From positions 1-24,392 of the forward strand of contig JAILNY010000088.1 of assembly GCA_024691105.1 (NCBI GenBank): DNA of 24,392 nt, given 5' to 3'. Shown here in pieces: positions 8,231-16,187 of the stretch (position 1 is its first letter; every line of letters begins with the position of its first letter). The position numbers and the translations under genes are program-made. This DNA comes from Treponema sp. GTDB lineage: Bacteria > Spirochaetota > Spirochaetia > Treponematales > Treponemataceae. The notes under the pieces are model-generated. The model saw only the letters and a list, made by a program, of their open reading frames with translations, was not told the DNA's origin and did not search any database.

Positions 8231-9424
8231 TCATTTATCTGTATGGGCCGCCTTATAAAAAGCATCCCTTGAGTTTACAATAGTCTTTTCTTCTACACAG
8301 TAGCAGATTCTAAACCAGCCTTTCATTCCAAAGCCGCTTCCTGCAGGACATAAAATAAGATTTTCTTCAAGAACCTTTACAAAGCCTGCATCATCATCGC
8401 CAAAGCTATCCGGAACCTTTGCAAAAATATAAAAAGCCCCTTCCGGATCTGCATATTTTATTCCTGCATTATCAAGAATATCCTTTAATAAATCTCGTCT
8501 TCTTTCATAAGCCGAGTAATCACATTCAGCATTCCAAGACTTTGCAACTACCTTCTGAAAAAATCCAGGAGCATTTACATAGCCTAAAACGCGAGTAGAA
8601 AAAGTAAGCCCTGCAATAAAATCTGATTTTTCAGGACAAGCGGGATTTACACAGGTATAACCGATTCTTTCTCCAGGAATGCTTAAGTTTTTTGCAAAAG
8701 ACGTAACAACTACAGCATATTCATACTTATCAAAAACCGATGCAACTTTTTTTCCATCATAAGTAATGGCACGGTAAGGTTCATCACAGATAAGATAAGG
8801 ATAATGTCCCGTCTTTGCACCAAAGTCTTTTAATGCGCTGCACAAGGCTTTAATATCATTTTCACTGTAGATACGACCAGTAGGATTATTTGGTGAATTT
8901 ATCAAGACCGCCTGTGTCTTTTGAGTTAAGGCAGCCTTGATTTTTTCTACATCAAGTGAAAAATCCTCTGTTGTAGGAACTTCTAAAAGATGTGCATTAA
9001 AGTTTTTTGCATAGTTTCTGTATTCAACAAAAAACGGTGACGGAACAATAACTTCATCCCCATCAGAAAGCAGAGTCTTAAACACACTGTTAATTGCTCC
9101 TGCAGCACCGCATGCCATAACGACACAATCTGCGCCGACATTTACACCCTGCTCAAGACTTTCTTTTTTGGCCATTGCAGATTTTGCTTCATCATAGCCG
9201 GAATTAGACATATAGCCGTGAGCTCCATGAGAACGGTCTTTTGCAACTTCTTCAATTGCATCTAAAACTACCTTTGGAGGATCTAAATCTGGATTTCCAA
9301 GGCTAAAGTCAAAAACTTTATCATTTCCATATTTTGCTTTTAGAATTTTGCCCTGTTCAAACATCTTGCGTATAGCAGAGGATGCGGGACTTGTAATCAT
9401 TTCTTTAATATAAGGTGATATCAT
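8231..9424 (-). CDS. PLP-dependent aminotransferase, class I/II (aspartate aminotransferase-like)
   Basis: A fold-type I aminotransferase of 397 residues. Visible catalytic features are NSPNNPTG with Asn180 beside the cofactor, LICDEPY with Asp214 that pairs with the pyridine nitrogen, and SFAKNLSIPGERIGY with Lys245 as the Schiff-base lysine. Near the C-terminus WFRIC holds the Arg that binds the substrate alpha-carboxylate. SLGNPDLDPP near residues 41-50 is the usual N-terminal substrate-side loop. The class is firm. The amino-acid substrate (aspartate, alanine or aromatic) cannot be settled from sequence alone. No Shine-Dalgarno sequence precedes ATG 9424, and the predicted transcription start is only a few bases upstream. 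glgA lies downstream on the same strand and could be co-transcribed, although the two functions have no obvious link. Confidence 0.9.
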   Translation of the reverse strand: MISPYIKEMITSPASSAIRKMFEQGKILKAKYGNDKVFDFSLGNPDLDPPKVVLDAIEEVAKDRSHGAHGYMSNSGYDEAKSAMAKKESLEQGVNVGADCVVMACGAAGAINSVFKTLLSDGDEVIVPSPFFVEYRNYAKNFNAHLLEVPTTEDFSLDVEKIKAALTQKTQAVLINSPNNPTGRIYSENDIKALCSALKDFGAKTGHYPYLICDEPYRAITYDGKKVASVFDKYEYAVVVTSFAKNLSIPGERIGYTCVNPACPEKSDFIAGLTFSTRVLGYVNAPGFFQKVVAKSWNAECDYSAYERRRDLLKDILDNAGIKYADPEGAFYIFAKVPDSFGDDDAGFVKVLEENLILCPAGSGFGMKGWFRICYCVEEKTIVNSRDAFYKAAHTDK

Positions 9425-9433
9425 AATAGAATT

Positions 9434-9462
9434 ATTATATCACAGTTTTGTCATTTTGTAAC
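9434..9462 (-). promoter_or_regulatory. Extended -10 promoter for the aminotransferase gene
   Basis: On the minus strand TGTGATATAAT occupies 9444-9434, an extended -10 identical over 11 bases to that of frr. The -35 is weak: GTTACA at 17 bp spacing, or TTACAA at 16 bp. The -10 ends 9 bases before ATG 9424, so transcription would begin only about 1-3 bases before the start codon. Confidence 0.7.
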
Positions 9463-9477
9463 TTTAATTGAACAAAA
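9454..9477. promoter_or_regulatory. Imperfect inverted repeat between two divergent promoters
   Basis: TTTTGT (9454-9459) and ACAAAA (9472-9477) form an inverted repeat with centres 18 bp apart. It overlaps the -35 regions of both divergent promoters. Extending each arm to 10 bases keeps about seven matches. It could be an operator for a dimeric regulator, but AT-rich chance is also possible. Confidence 0.3.
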
Positions 9478-9496
9478 TCGATTTTTATTATATTAT
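9468..9496 (+). promoter_or_regulatory. Promoter for the exported protein gene at 9508
   Basis: TTGAAC (9468-9473), 17 bases, then TATTAT (9491-9496). The expected transcription start near 9503 leaves about 5 bases before ATG 9508, where no Shine-Dalgarno sequence is present. Confidence 0.6.
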
Positions 9497-9507
9497 AGAA
9501 TAAATAA

Positions 9508-10287
9508 ATGAAAAAATTCTTATCCATTAATGCAATTTTACTTTTCTCCATTTTATGCAGCTCTTTTTGCTTTGCACAGAATAGTTCTCTGAATTTAGAA
9601 AAAATTTTTAATCAAAAACTGACAGATTCAGAAAAAAAAGAACTTTTGCAGGGAAAAATAATTTATAAGAATATAAAATCATCTTCAAATATTTCTCTTA
9701 TCGATGCTGAAAATATCTTAAAACCAATAAAAGATTTAAAACCAAATTATCTTGCAGAAATAATCAGAATAATTCCTTCAAAAAATTTTTCAGGAGACCT
9801 GATCGTAAAACTTTCTGATGTATTAGAAGACATTCCCGCTTACAAAGGAATCCCATATTATTCTGAACACAATAAAATCTGGGTTGATTTATATTCAGAA
9901 GCAAAAATTCATAATACAACTTCTTCAAAAGTAATTAATGACTCTGTTGCAGAATGGGTTACAGACATCAATGCAGAGTTTTACATGGAGCCGTTTGGAA
10001 CAATTCTTTCAAAAATTCAGATTCATTCACCGATTGCCTCATACGACGACTATCTTATATATGAAAATACAAATACTTCGACAGTAATGTACGGCGATTT
10101 TACCTGCGTAAAACCCGGTAAAATGAAGTCGATGATTTATGTTTTTGAAGTTGACGGTTACTATATTTTATATGGAATCGGAGGTTTAAATGCACCTAAG
10201 GTTCCTTTTTTAAGTTCACGCATTGAGCTTTCTTTTATGAATCGAATTAAAACATTTTGTAACTTTGTTTTTACAAAACTTGGATAA
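9508..10287 (+). CDS. Exported protein of unknown function
   Basis: A protein of 259 residues. The N-terminus MKKFLSINAILLFSILCSSF followed by CFAQN is a signal peptide, probably cut after CFA by signal peptidase I, so the product is periplasmic or surface-associated. The Cys in it does not sit in a clear lipobox. The mature part is rich in aromatic residues, with YKGIPYYSEHNKIWVDLYSE near 111-130, then AEFYMEPFGTI and DGYYILYGIGG. The layout resembles a spirochaete-restricted family of unknown function that I recall as DUF6675; that name is tentative. The short distance to manC (51 bases) allows co-transcription but does not show a shared role. A weak GGCG/CGCC hairpin lies just after the stop. 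Confidence 0.8.
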   Translation: MKKFLSINAILLFSILCSSFCFAQNSSLNLEKIFNQKLTDSEKKELLQGKIIYKNIKSSSNISLIDAENILKPIKDLKPNYLAEIIRIIPSKNFSGDLIVKLSDVLEDIPAYKGIPYYSEHNKIWVDLYSEAKIHNTTSSKVINDSVAEWVTDINAEFYMEPFGTILSKIQIHSPIASYDDYLIYENTNTSTVMYGDFTCVKPGKMKSMIYVFEVDGYYILYGIGGLNAPKVPFLSSRIELSFMNRIKTFCNFVFTKLG

Positions 10288-10338
10288 CCGGCGTTTTGTC
10301 GCCTTTAAGATATGTAGAACATTAATGGAGTTTTTTTT

Positions 10339-11430
10339 ATGTTTACAGATGTAATTATTTTAGCAGGTGGATTTGGAGAACGTTTATGGCCTGCAAGTCG
10401 TCCTGATCACCCAAAACAGTTTTTAAGCCTCGGAAAAGGACTTTCACTTTTACAGAATTCTATCCAGCGAGCACTTGCATTAAAGCCGTCTGGAAAAATC
10501 ATTATTGCAACAAGAAAGGATTTACTTTCTTCTTGTGCACATCACGCAAAAGAAATGTGCTCTGTAGTAAGCGTAGAAGATAAGGCCAAAATCGAAAAAG
10601 ACCTTATTGTCCTTGCAGAACCAGAAGCAAAGCATACAACAGCTCCGATTTTACTTTCGTGCCATATGCTTGAGCTTTTAGATCCTTCTAAAGAACATGC
10701 AGTTCTTGTTTTAACAAGTGATCATGTCATTAAGCCTGTCGAAAACTTTGCCTCCGACTGCGAAGAAGCATACAAAGCTGCTGTAACAGACAAGTTTGTA
10801 TGCTTTGCCATTCCTCCTACAGAACCAAGCACAGGATACGGCTATATAAAAACCGGCGAAAATCTTACTCCAAAGACATACAAGATTGATACATTCAAAG
10901 AAAAGCCAGATGCACAGACTGCCCGCGAATATTTTGAAAGCGGAAAATATTTCTGGAATTCAGGAATGTTTGGCTTTACTACAAAATTCTTAAAAAACGA
11001 AATGATTAAATGCGAGCCGGGTGTTGCAAAGGCATTTGAATGCGTTCAAAACGGAAAAGCGCCAAAACTTGCACGCGAGGAAGGCATTTTGTATATTAAA
11101 AAATGGCCTGAAATGAATAAAGCCTATGAACTTACTCCAAAAATTGCCATTGATAATGCAATCGCCGAGCGCACAACTCAGGCTTACGCTGTAAGTACAA
11201 GCTTTAACTGGGATGATGTCGGAAGCTGGGATGCTTTCTCTAAATTTTCAGAAGGCGAAGACAACGTAATTGCAAAAGCAGAATCAGAAAACTGCTTTGT
11301 ATATTCTGATATTCCTGTTGCATTGTGTGACGTTGACGACCTTATTGTTGTTATTAAAAACGGCAAAGCACTCATCATGAAAAAAGGTTCTAGTAATCTT
11401 GTTCGAGATGTGGTAAAATCAATTAAATAG
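10339..11430 (+). CDS. manC: Mannose-1-phosphate guanylyltransferase
   Basis: A 363-residue cytosolic nucleotidyltransferase that makes GDP-mannose from GTP and mannose-1-phosphate. The N-terminal signature LAGGFGERLWPASRPDHPKQ is the full G-x-G-x-R-L-W-P-x-S-R-x3-P-K-Q motif. Later motifs include TSDHVI (metal/product site), PPTEPSTGYGYIKTG, FKEKPDAQTA and KYFWNSGMFGF, then FNWDDVGSWDAF near the end. It lacks the C-terminal isomerase (cupin) half found in bifunctional ManC/AlgA proteins of about 470 residues, so it should be monofunctional and need a separate ManA. GGAG at 10327-10330 is spaced 8 bases from the ATG. It leads a run of nucleotide-sugar genes on the same strand, pointing to surface glycan or glycoconjugate synthesis. 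Confidence 0.93.
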   Translation: MFTDVIILAGGFGERLWPASRPDHPKQFLSLGKGLSLLQNSIQRALALKPSGKIIIATRKDLLSSCAHHAKEMCSVVSVEDKAKIEKDLIVLAEPEAKHTTAPILLSCHMLELLDPSKEHAVLVLTSDHVIKPVENFASDCEEAYKAAVTDKFVCFAIPPTEPSTGYGYIKTGENLTPKTYKIDTFKEKPDAQTAREYFESGKYFWNSGMFGFTTKFLKNEMIKCEPGVAKAFECVQNGKAPKLAREEGILYIKKWPEMNKAYELTPKIAIDNAIAERTTQAYAVSTSFNWDDVGSWDAFSKFSEGEDNVIAKAESENCFVYSDIPVALCDVDDLIVVIKNGKALIMKKGSSNLVRDVVKSIK

Positions 11431-11482
11431 GGTTATCTGTTTAATTTTGCAGATATTTGACTAGACTTTCTGGAGAAATGAT

Positions 11483-12592
11483 ATGTGGTGGATGGTTGCT
11501 TTTTCATTTTGTATAAGCGTATGTATCATTCCTGTTATTATATTGATATGCAAACATTACGGCTTGTACGATTCTCAGGACGAGCGTAAAATTCACAAGG
11601 GAAACATTCCCCGCCTTGGCGGACTTGGAATAATTATTGCCTTTGTGACATCCTGCATGACATATTTTATTGTATCACCGGCAAACAAGCTTACTCATGT
11701 CCTCCCGATTATTATTGCAGGACTAATTATATTTATCTTTGCTCTTGCAGATGACTTTTTCAGCTTCAGGGCTCTGGTAAAATTAATTTTTCAAGTGATT
11801 GCGGTCTTAATCGTAATCTGCAACGACTTTAGATTCAAGTTTATCTTTAACTTTGAATTGCCTTTATGGTTCAGTTATGTTCTGACATTTTTCTGGATGA
11901 TTGGAATAATAAATGCCTTTAATTTAATCGACGGCCTTGATGGTCTTTGCGGCGGACTTTCGCTTTTAATAATCGGTTCTCTCGGAATTATTTTTATCCG
12001 TTCTGCGCGACCAACAGCCGGCATCTGTTTTATGATGGCAGCGGCAATTTTAGGCTTTCTGGTTTACAATAAACCAACTGCAAAAATTTTTATGGGTGAC
12101 GGTGGAAGCCAGTTTATGGGCTTTATGATAGCTGCATTGCCGCTTTACTACTCTACTCCAAACTTTGAATACAACAAGCTTCTTGTAATGATTACACTTG
12201 TAAGTATTCCGATGCTTGATACCATTGCGGCTATGTGGCGAAGAACTCGCGAACACCGCTCATTTATGTCACCGGACTCGCGTCATATTCATCATAAGCT
12301 GATTGCACTCGGTTTTACAAAAGTACAGACTTTAATCTTTTTGCTTTCTGTTCAGACAATGCTGTGTCTTGCAGTTGGTCTTGGTATGTACATCAAAGAA
12401 GACAAAGGTGCGATTTTGATGTCAGTCGTATTTGTCTTCATGATTGTTTTTTACAGTTCGATTCACTTTATTTATTATGCAGTAACAAAGCATAAACCGG
12501 TAGACATTTCTGTATTACAGAATGAAACTAATTCTTTGACAACACATTCTAAAAATAAAAAATCAAAATCCAAAAACGGAGAAAAAAAATGA
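11483..12592 (+). CDS. Undecaprenyl-phosphate sugar-1-phosphate transferase, WecA/TagO/MraY family
   Basis: An integral membrane enzyme of 369 residues with about ten or eleven hydrophobic segments. It moves a sugar-1-phosphate, most often GlcNAc-1-P, from a UDP-sugar to the C55 carrier lipid and so starts a surface polysaccharide. Family motifs are DERKIHKGNIPRLGG near residues 33-47, ALADDFFSF with the Asp pair, FNLIDGLDGL, KIFMGDGGSQFMG, and the His cluster DSRHIHHKL, which marks the WecA branch over MraY. The C-terminal tail is very Lys-rich (KNKKSKSKNGEKK) and should be cytosolic. A GGAGA ribosome binding site precedes ATG 11483. The stop overlaps the rfbA start (ATGA at 12589-12592). 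Exact sugar specificity is not readable here. Confidence 0.9.
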   Translation: MWWMVAFSFCISVCIIPVIILICKHYGLYDSQDERKIHKGNIPRLGGLGIIIAFVTSCMTYFIVSPANKLTHVLPIIIAGLIIFIFALADDFFSFRALVKLIFQVIAVLIVICNDFRFKFIFNFELPLWFSYVLTFFWMIGIINAFNLIDGLDGLCGGLSLLIIGSLGIIFIRSARPTAGICFMMAAAILGFLVYNKPTAKIFMGDGGSQFMGFMIAALPLYYSTPNFEYNKLLVMITLVSIPMLDTIAAMWRRTREHRSFMSPDSRHIHHKLIALGFTKVQTLIFLLSVQTMLCLAVGLGMYIKEDKGAILMSVVFVFMIVFYSSIHFIYYAVTKHKPVDISVLQNETNSLTTHSKNKKSKSKNGEKK

Positions 12593-13467
12593 AAGGAATA
12601 ATTTTAGCTGGCGGTTCAGGCACACGTCTTTACCCTCTTACAAAAGCAGTTTCTAAACAGATTCTTCCGCTTTATGATAAGCCGATGATTTACTATCCGC
12701 TCTCTGTTTTAATGCTCGCAAAAATTCGTGAAATTTTAATTATTTCAACACCACGTGACTTGCCGCTTTTTAAGGAATTATTTGGAGATGGCTCGCAGCT
12801 TGGTATGCATTTTGAATATGCAGTTCAGGATAAACCTAGAGGACTTGCAGATGCATTTATCGTTGGTAAAAAATTTATCGGGAATGATGATGTTGCGCTT
12901 GTTCTTGGCGACAATATATTTTATGGCCAGAGTTTTACAAAGACTTTACAGAATGCCGCTGATTCGATTGCAAAAAATAAAGGTGCTGTAATTTTTGGAT
13001 ATTATGTTAAAGATCCAAAAGCGTACGGTGTTGTTGAATTTGACAAAAGCGGAAAAGTTCTCGGAATCGAAGAAAAGCCTTCTAAGCCAAAATCAAATTA
13101 CGCAGTTCCAGGCCTTTATTTTTATGACAACTCCGTTATCCAGATTGCAGAAAATGTAAAGCCAAGTGCACGAGGCGAAATCGAAATTACTGCAGTCAAC
13201 AATGCTTATCTTGAAAAGAATAGTTTAAGTGTTGAACTTTTAGGTCGCGGAATGGCATGGCTTGATACAGGAACCTATGACGGACTTTTAGAAGCTTCAA
13301 ACTTTATTGCAACAATTCAAAAGCGTCAGGGAATGTATGTCTCATGTATTGAAGAAATTGCATTCCGTAACCTCTGGCTCTCTAAAGAAAAACTTTTAGA
13401 AACCGCAGCCGGTTACAAAACTGATTACGGTGAATATTTAAAATTTATTGCAGGAAGTTTAGACTAA
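12589..13467 (+). CDS. rfbA: Glucose-1-phosphate thymidylyltransferase
   Basis: The first enzyme of the dTDP-L-rhamnose pathway, joining glucose-1-phosphate and dTTP into dTDP-glucose. Length is 292 residues, the family norm. Marks in order: MKGIILAGGSGTRLYPLTKA with the nucleotide loop G-S-G-T-R, SKQILPLYDKPMIYYPLS, QDKPRGLADAF, VLGDNIFYG with the metal-binding Asp, FGYYVKDPKAYGVVEF, IEEKPSKPKS, and RGEIEITAVNNAYLE. The start overlaps the stop of the WecA-like gene by ATGA, and the stop shares one base with the rfbC start, so it is translationally tied to both. Confidence 0.97.
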   Translation: MKGIILAGGSGTRLYPLTKAVSKQILPLYDKPMIYYPLSVLMLAKIREILIISTPRDLPLFKELFGDGSQLGMHFEYAVQDKPRGLADAFIVGKKFIGNDDVALVLGDNIFYGQSFTKTLQNAADSIAKNKGAVIFGYYVKDPKAYGVVEFDKSGKVLGIEEKPSKPKSNYAVPGLYFYDNSVIQIAENVKPSARGEIEITAVNNAYLEKNSLSVELLGRGMAWLDTGTYDGLLEASNFIATIQKRQGMYVSCIEEIAFRNLWLSKEKLLETAAGYKTDYGEYLKFIAGSLD

Positions 13468-14030
13468 TGCCATTTGCTTTTACAAAATGCCCGATAAAAG
13501 GATTATACGAAATTCAGCCAAAGGTATTTGGCGATAACCGCGGTTATTTTTTTGAATGTTATACAGAAAAAGATTTTTTTGAAGCTGGTCTTACAATGAA
13601 ATTTGTTCAGGACAATCAGTCTTCAAGCCGTAAAGGAGTCCTCAGAGGCTTACACTTTCAGAAAACTCATCCACAGGGAAAACTTGTCCGCGCGATAAGC
13701 GGCAGAGTTCTTGATGTTGCTGTTGACTTAAGAAAAAATTCAGAAACATTTGGACAATATCATTCTGTTGTACTTGATTCTGAAAAGCAGAATCAATTTT
13801 ATATTCCAGAAGGATTTGCTCATGGATTTTGTGTAATGTCAGAGACTGCGGTATTTGCATATAAGTGTACTGATTATTATCATCCGGAAGATGAAGGCGG
13901 AATAATCTGGAATGATCCGGTGATAAATATTGACTGGAAAAGTGTCTTAAATATCGACGAAATAATTTTAAGTGAAAAAGATAAAAAACTGCCTTTGTTT
14001 GCTAAAAATGCAGTTTACTTTGATTTATAA
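13467..14030 (+). CDS. rfbC: dTDP-4-dehydrorhamnose 3,5-epimerase
   Basis: A small cupin-fold epimerase of 187 residues, the third step of dTDP-L-rhamnose synthesis. RGLHFQ contains catalytic His63, and Lys72 follows in HPQGKLVRA. Tyr132, the proposed acid in this family, lies in AYKCTDYYHPEDEGG. FYIPEGFAHGF is the typical substrate-side turn. ATG 13467 uses the last base of the rfbA stop codon (TAATG), so ribosomes may re-initiate. Eight bases separate its stop from the GTG that opens the next frame. Confidence 0.96.
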   Translation: MPFAFTKCPIKGLYEIQPKVFGDNRGYFFECYTEKDFFEAGLTMKFVQDNQSSSRKGVLRGLHFQKTHPQGKLVRAISGRVLDVAVDLRKNSETFGQYHSVVLDSEKQNQFYIPEGFAHGFCVMSETAVFAYKCTDYYHPEDEGGIIWNDPVINIDWKSVLNIDEIILSEKDKKLPLFAKNAVYFDL

Positions 14031-14035
14031 ATAAA

Positions 14036-14042
14036 GGGTGGG
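14036..14042 (+). promoter_or_regulatory. Ribosome binding site that decides the rfbD start
   Basis: GGGTGGG at 14036-14042 lies 4 bases before ATG 14047. The in-frame GTG at 14038 is part of this element and has no good site of its own, so the ATG is preferred. Confidence 0.6.
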
Positions 14043-14046
14043 AAAA

Positions 14047-14991
14047 ATGATTTGGGTAATCGGTGCAAACGGAATGCTTGGCTCAGAAATTTGCAGCCAG
14101 CTTAAAAAGAAAAAAATTCCTTTTGTTGCAAGCGATAAAGAAGTTGACATTACAAAAATTGAATGTATTGATTCTTTTATAAGAGAGCAGGAATCTAAAG
14201 CTTATCTTAGTTCTCATGCAGAAAAAAATGAATCAAGCAAAATTAAATGGATTATTAACTGTGCAGCCTACACAGCTGTAGAAAAAGCAGAAACAGATCC
14301 AGAACTTGCTGCCTTGTTAAATGAAACAGGTCCAAGAAATCTTGCACATACGGCAAGAGCAAATAATATTAAACTTATTCATATTTCGACAGATTATGTT
14401 TTTGGCGGTAAAGGAACATCTCCTTATACAGAGGATATGGCAAAAGCTCCACTTGGTGTTTACGGAAAAACAAAAAGTGACGGAGAAGATGCAATTACAC
14501 AGTCAATGACACAATATTATATTTTCCGCACAGCATGGCTTTACGGTTATAAGCATCCAAATTTTGTTTACACTATGATAAACCTCATGAATTCAAAACC
14601 AGAAATTAAAGTTGTAAACGATCAGTTTGGTACACCAACCTTTGCCGGTGACCTTGCTGAAACAATAATTACAGTAATTGAAAAATCAGAAAAAAATTCT
14701 ATTTCATTTCACAAAAACGAGATTGTTCCGTTTGGAATATATCACTTTACAAATCTTGGACAAATTTCCTGGTTTGACTTTGCTCAGAAAATTTACACTC
14801 TTGGAAAAAAATACAAACGCATTTCAAATGAATGCAATGTTTTACCATGCACTACAGAAGAATTTGGTGCAAAGGTTGAACGCCCAGCCTACTCGGTTTT
14901 GTCAAAGGACAAAATACAAAAGGCATTAAAAACAAAAATCCCTGCATGGGAAAAATCACTTGAATCGTTCTTAAAAAGCAGCGAATTCTAA
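14047..14991 (+). CDS. rfbD: dTDP-4-dehydrorhamnose reductase
   Basis: The last step of dTDP-L-rhamnose synthesis, an NAD(P)H-dependent reductase of the extended SDR type. Length is 314 residues from ATG 14047, against about 285-300 for most RmlD. MIWVIGANGMLGSEI is the Rossmann GxxGxxG start. NCAAYTAVEKAE, ISTDYVFGGKGTSPYTE and VYGKTKSDGE follow, the last holding the catalytic Tyr-x3-Lys. FRTAWLYG and VVNDQFGTPTF are also typical. The extra length comes mainly from a polar insertion after the second strand (SFIREQESKAYLSSHAEKNE region, about residues 40-65). The frame also opens at GTG 14038, adding three residues. Confidence 0.95.
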   Translation: MIWVIGANGMLGSEICSQLKKKKIPFVASDKEVDITKIECIDSFIREQESKAYLSSHAEKNESSKIKWIINCAAYTAVEKAETDPELAALLNETGPRNLAHTARANNIKLIHISTDYVFGGKGTSPYTEDMAKAPLGVYGKTKSDGEDAITQSMTQYYIFRTAWLYGYKHPNFVYTMINLMNSKPEIKVVNDQFGTPTFAGDLAETIITVIEKSEKNSISFHKNEIVPFGIYHFTNLGQISWFDFAQKIYTLGKKYKRISNECNVLPCTTEEFGAKVERPAYSVLSKDKIQKALKTKIPAWEKSLESFLKSSEF

Positions 14992-15026
14992 AAACAAATT
15001 AACTAATTACAAATTGCGAGGTTAAG

Positions 15027-16166
15027 ATGTCAAACAGAAAACTTAAAAACATTTTAATAACAGGTGGTGCCGGATTTATCGGTTCAAATTTTATTCATTA
15101 TCTTTTTAACGAAAGTGCATCAGGTTCCAAAGAATTTACAGATTCGTGTTTTACAGGAAATGTCGTAAACCTTGATGCATTGACATATGCCGGAAACCTT
15201 GAAAACCTTACAGAGATTGAACAGAAATATGGAAACGGTGTATCAGAGGAAAAACGCCGCTACCACTTTATTAAGGGTGACATCTGTGACAGAAAGCTTG
15301 TTGAAGAAATATTTGAAAAATATGACATCGACACAGTCGTTCACTTTGCCGCAGAAAGCCATGTTGACCGTTCTCTAAAAGAACCTGAAGCATTTATCAG
15401 AACAAATGTTCTTGGAACATATACTCTCTGTGACTGTGCAAAAAATTACTGGAAAACATCTCTTGATAATATCCGCGATGATGTACTTTTCCACCACATT
15501 TCTACAGACGAAGTTTACGGCTCGCTCGGACCAGACGGCTATTTTACAGAAACAACAGCCTACGACCCGAGAAGCCCATATTCAGCAAGTAAGGCATCAA
15601 GTGACCATGTCGTAATGGCATACCATCATACCTTTGGACTTCCGATAACATTAAGCAACTGTACAAACAATTACGGACCATATCAATTCCCTGAAAAACT
15701 GATTCCTCTTATGATTTTAAATATCAGCCAGAAAAAAAATCTTCCGGTTTATGGACAGGGAACAAATATCCGTGACTGGATTTATGTCGAAGACCATAAT
15801 CGTGCAGTCTGGCAGATTGTCAAAGACGGAAAAACTGGCGAAAAATATAATATCGGCGGCGAAAACGAATGGCAGAACATTAAGCTTCTTGATAAATTGA
15901 TTGAACTTACTTCTAACGAGCTTAATATTTCGATTGAAGATGTTAAAAAGACAATCACTCATGTAAAAGATCGTCCGGGTCACGATTTGCGCTACGCAAT
16001 TGACTGTTCTAAAATAAAAAAGGAACTTGGCTGGGAACGCAAAATGACTTTTGAAGAAGGTCTTTTGATGACTGTAAAATGGAATCTTAATAACAAAGAA
16101 TGGATTGAACATATTCAAAGCGGTGCATATCTTAACTGGATTGAAAAAAATTACAGCCAGAGATAA
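15027..16166 (+). CDS. rfbB: dTDP-glucose 4,6-dehydratase
   Basis: The second step of dTDP-L-rhamnose synthesis, converting dTDP-glucose to dTDP-4-keto-6-deoxyglucose with bound NAD. ITGGAGFIGSNF is the Rossmann loop near residues 11-22. HFAAESHVDRS and HISTDEVYGSLG follow; the Asp-Glu of TDEVYG is the dehydration pair. YSASKASSDHVV supplies the catalytic Tyr-x3-Lys, and then come NNYGPYQFPEKLIPL and GTNIRDWIYVEDH. It has 379 residues against about 350-360 usually; insertions lie near residues 28-45 and around YWKTSLDNIRDD. GAGGT upstream of ATG 15027 is the ribosome binding site. With rfbA, rfbC and rfbD it completes the pathway in the order A-C-D-B. Confidence 0.97.
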   Translation: MSNRKLKNILITGGAGFIGSNFIHYLFNESASGSKEFTDSCFTGNVVNLDALTYAGNLENLTEIEQKYGNGVSEEKRRYHFIKGDICDRKLVEEIFEKYDIDTVVHFAAESHVDRSLKEPEAFIRTNVLGTYTLCDCAKNYWKTSLDNIRDDVLFHHISTDEVYGSLGPDGYFTETTAYDPRSPYSASKASSDHVVMAYHHTFGLPITLSNCTNNYGPYQFPEKLIPLMILNISQKKNLPVYGQGTNIRDWIYVEDHNRAVWQIVKDGKTGEKYNIGGENEWQNIKLLDKLIELTSNELNISIEDVKKTITHVKDRPGHDLRYAIDCSKIKKELGWERKMTFEEGLLMTVKWNLNNKEWIEHIQSGAYLNWIEKNYSQR

Positions 16167-16187
16167 TTCTGCAAAGAGAATATATAT

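Noticed and set aside
8149..8265. N-terminal extension of glgA by 39 codons
   Set aside because: It overlaps the aminotransferase end, has no family similarity, and a perfect ribosome binding site serves ATG 8148.
10289..10308. Terminator after the exported protein gene at 9508
   Set aside because: The GGCG/CGCC stem is only 4 bp and is followed by just three T, too weak to call.
11434..11456. Terminator or regulatory hairpin between manC and the WecA-like gene
   Set aside because: ATCTG/CAGAT is only 5 bp with a large loop and no T-run.
15717..16118. Minus-strand open frame of 133 codons within rfbB
   Set aside because: Antisense shadow of a conserved gene; no start signal or family resemblance.
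10339..16166. Recent horizontal transfer of the sugar operon
   Set aside because: Codon and base use look like the neighbouring genes by eye, and there are no flanking repeats, integrase or tRNA.
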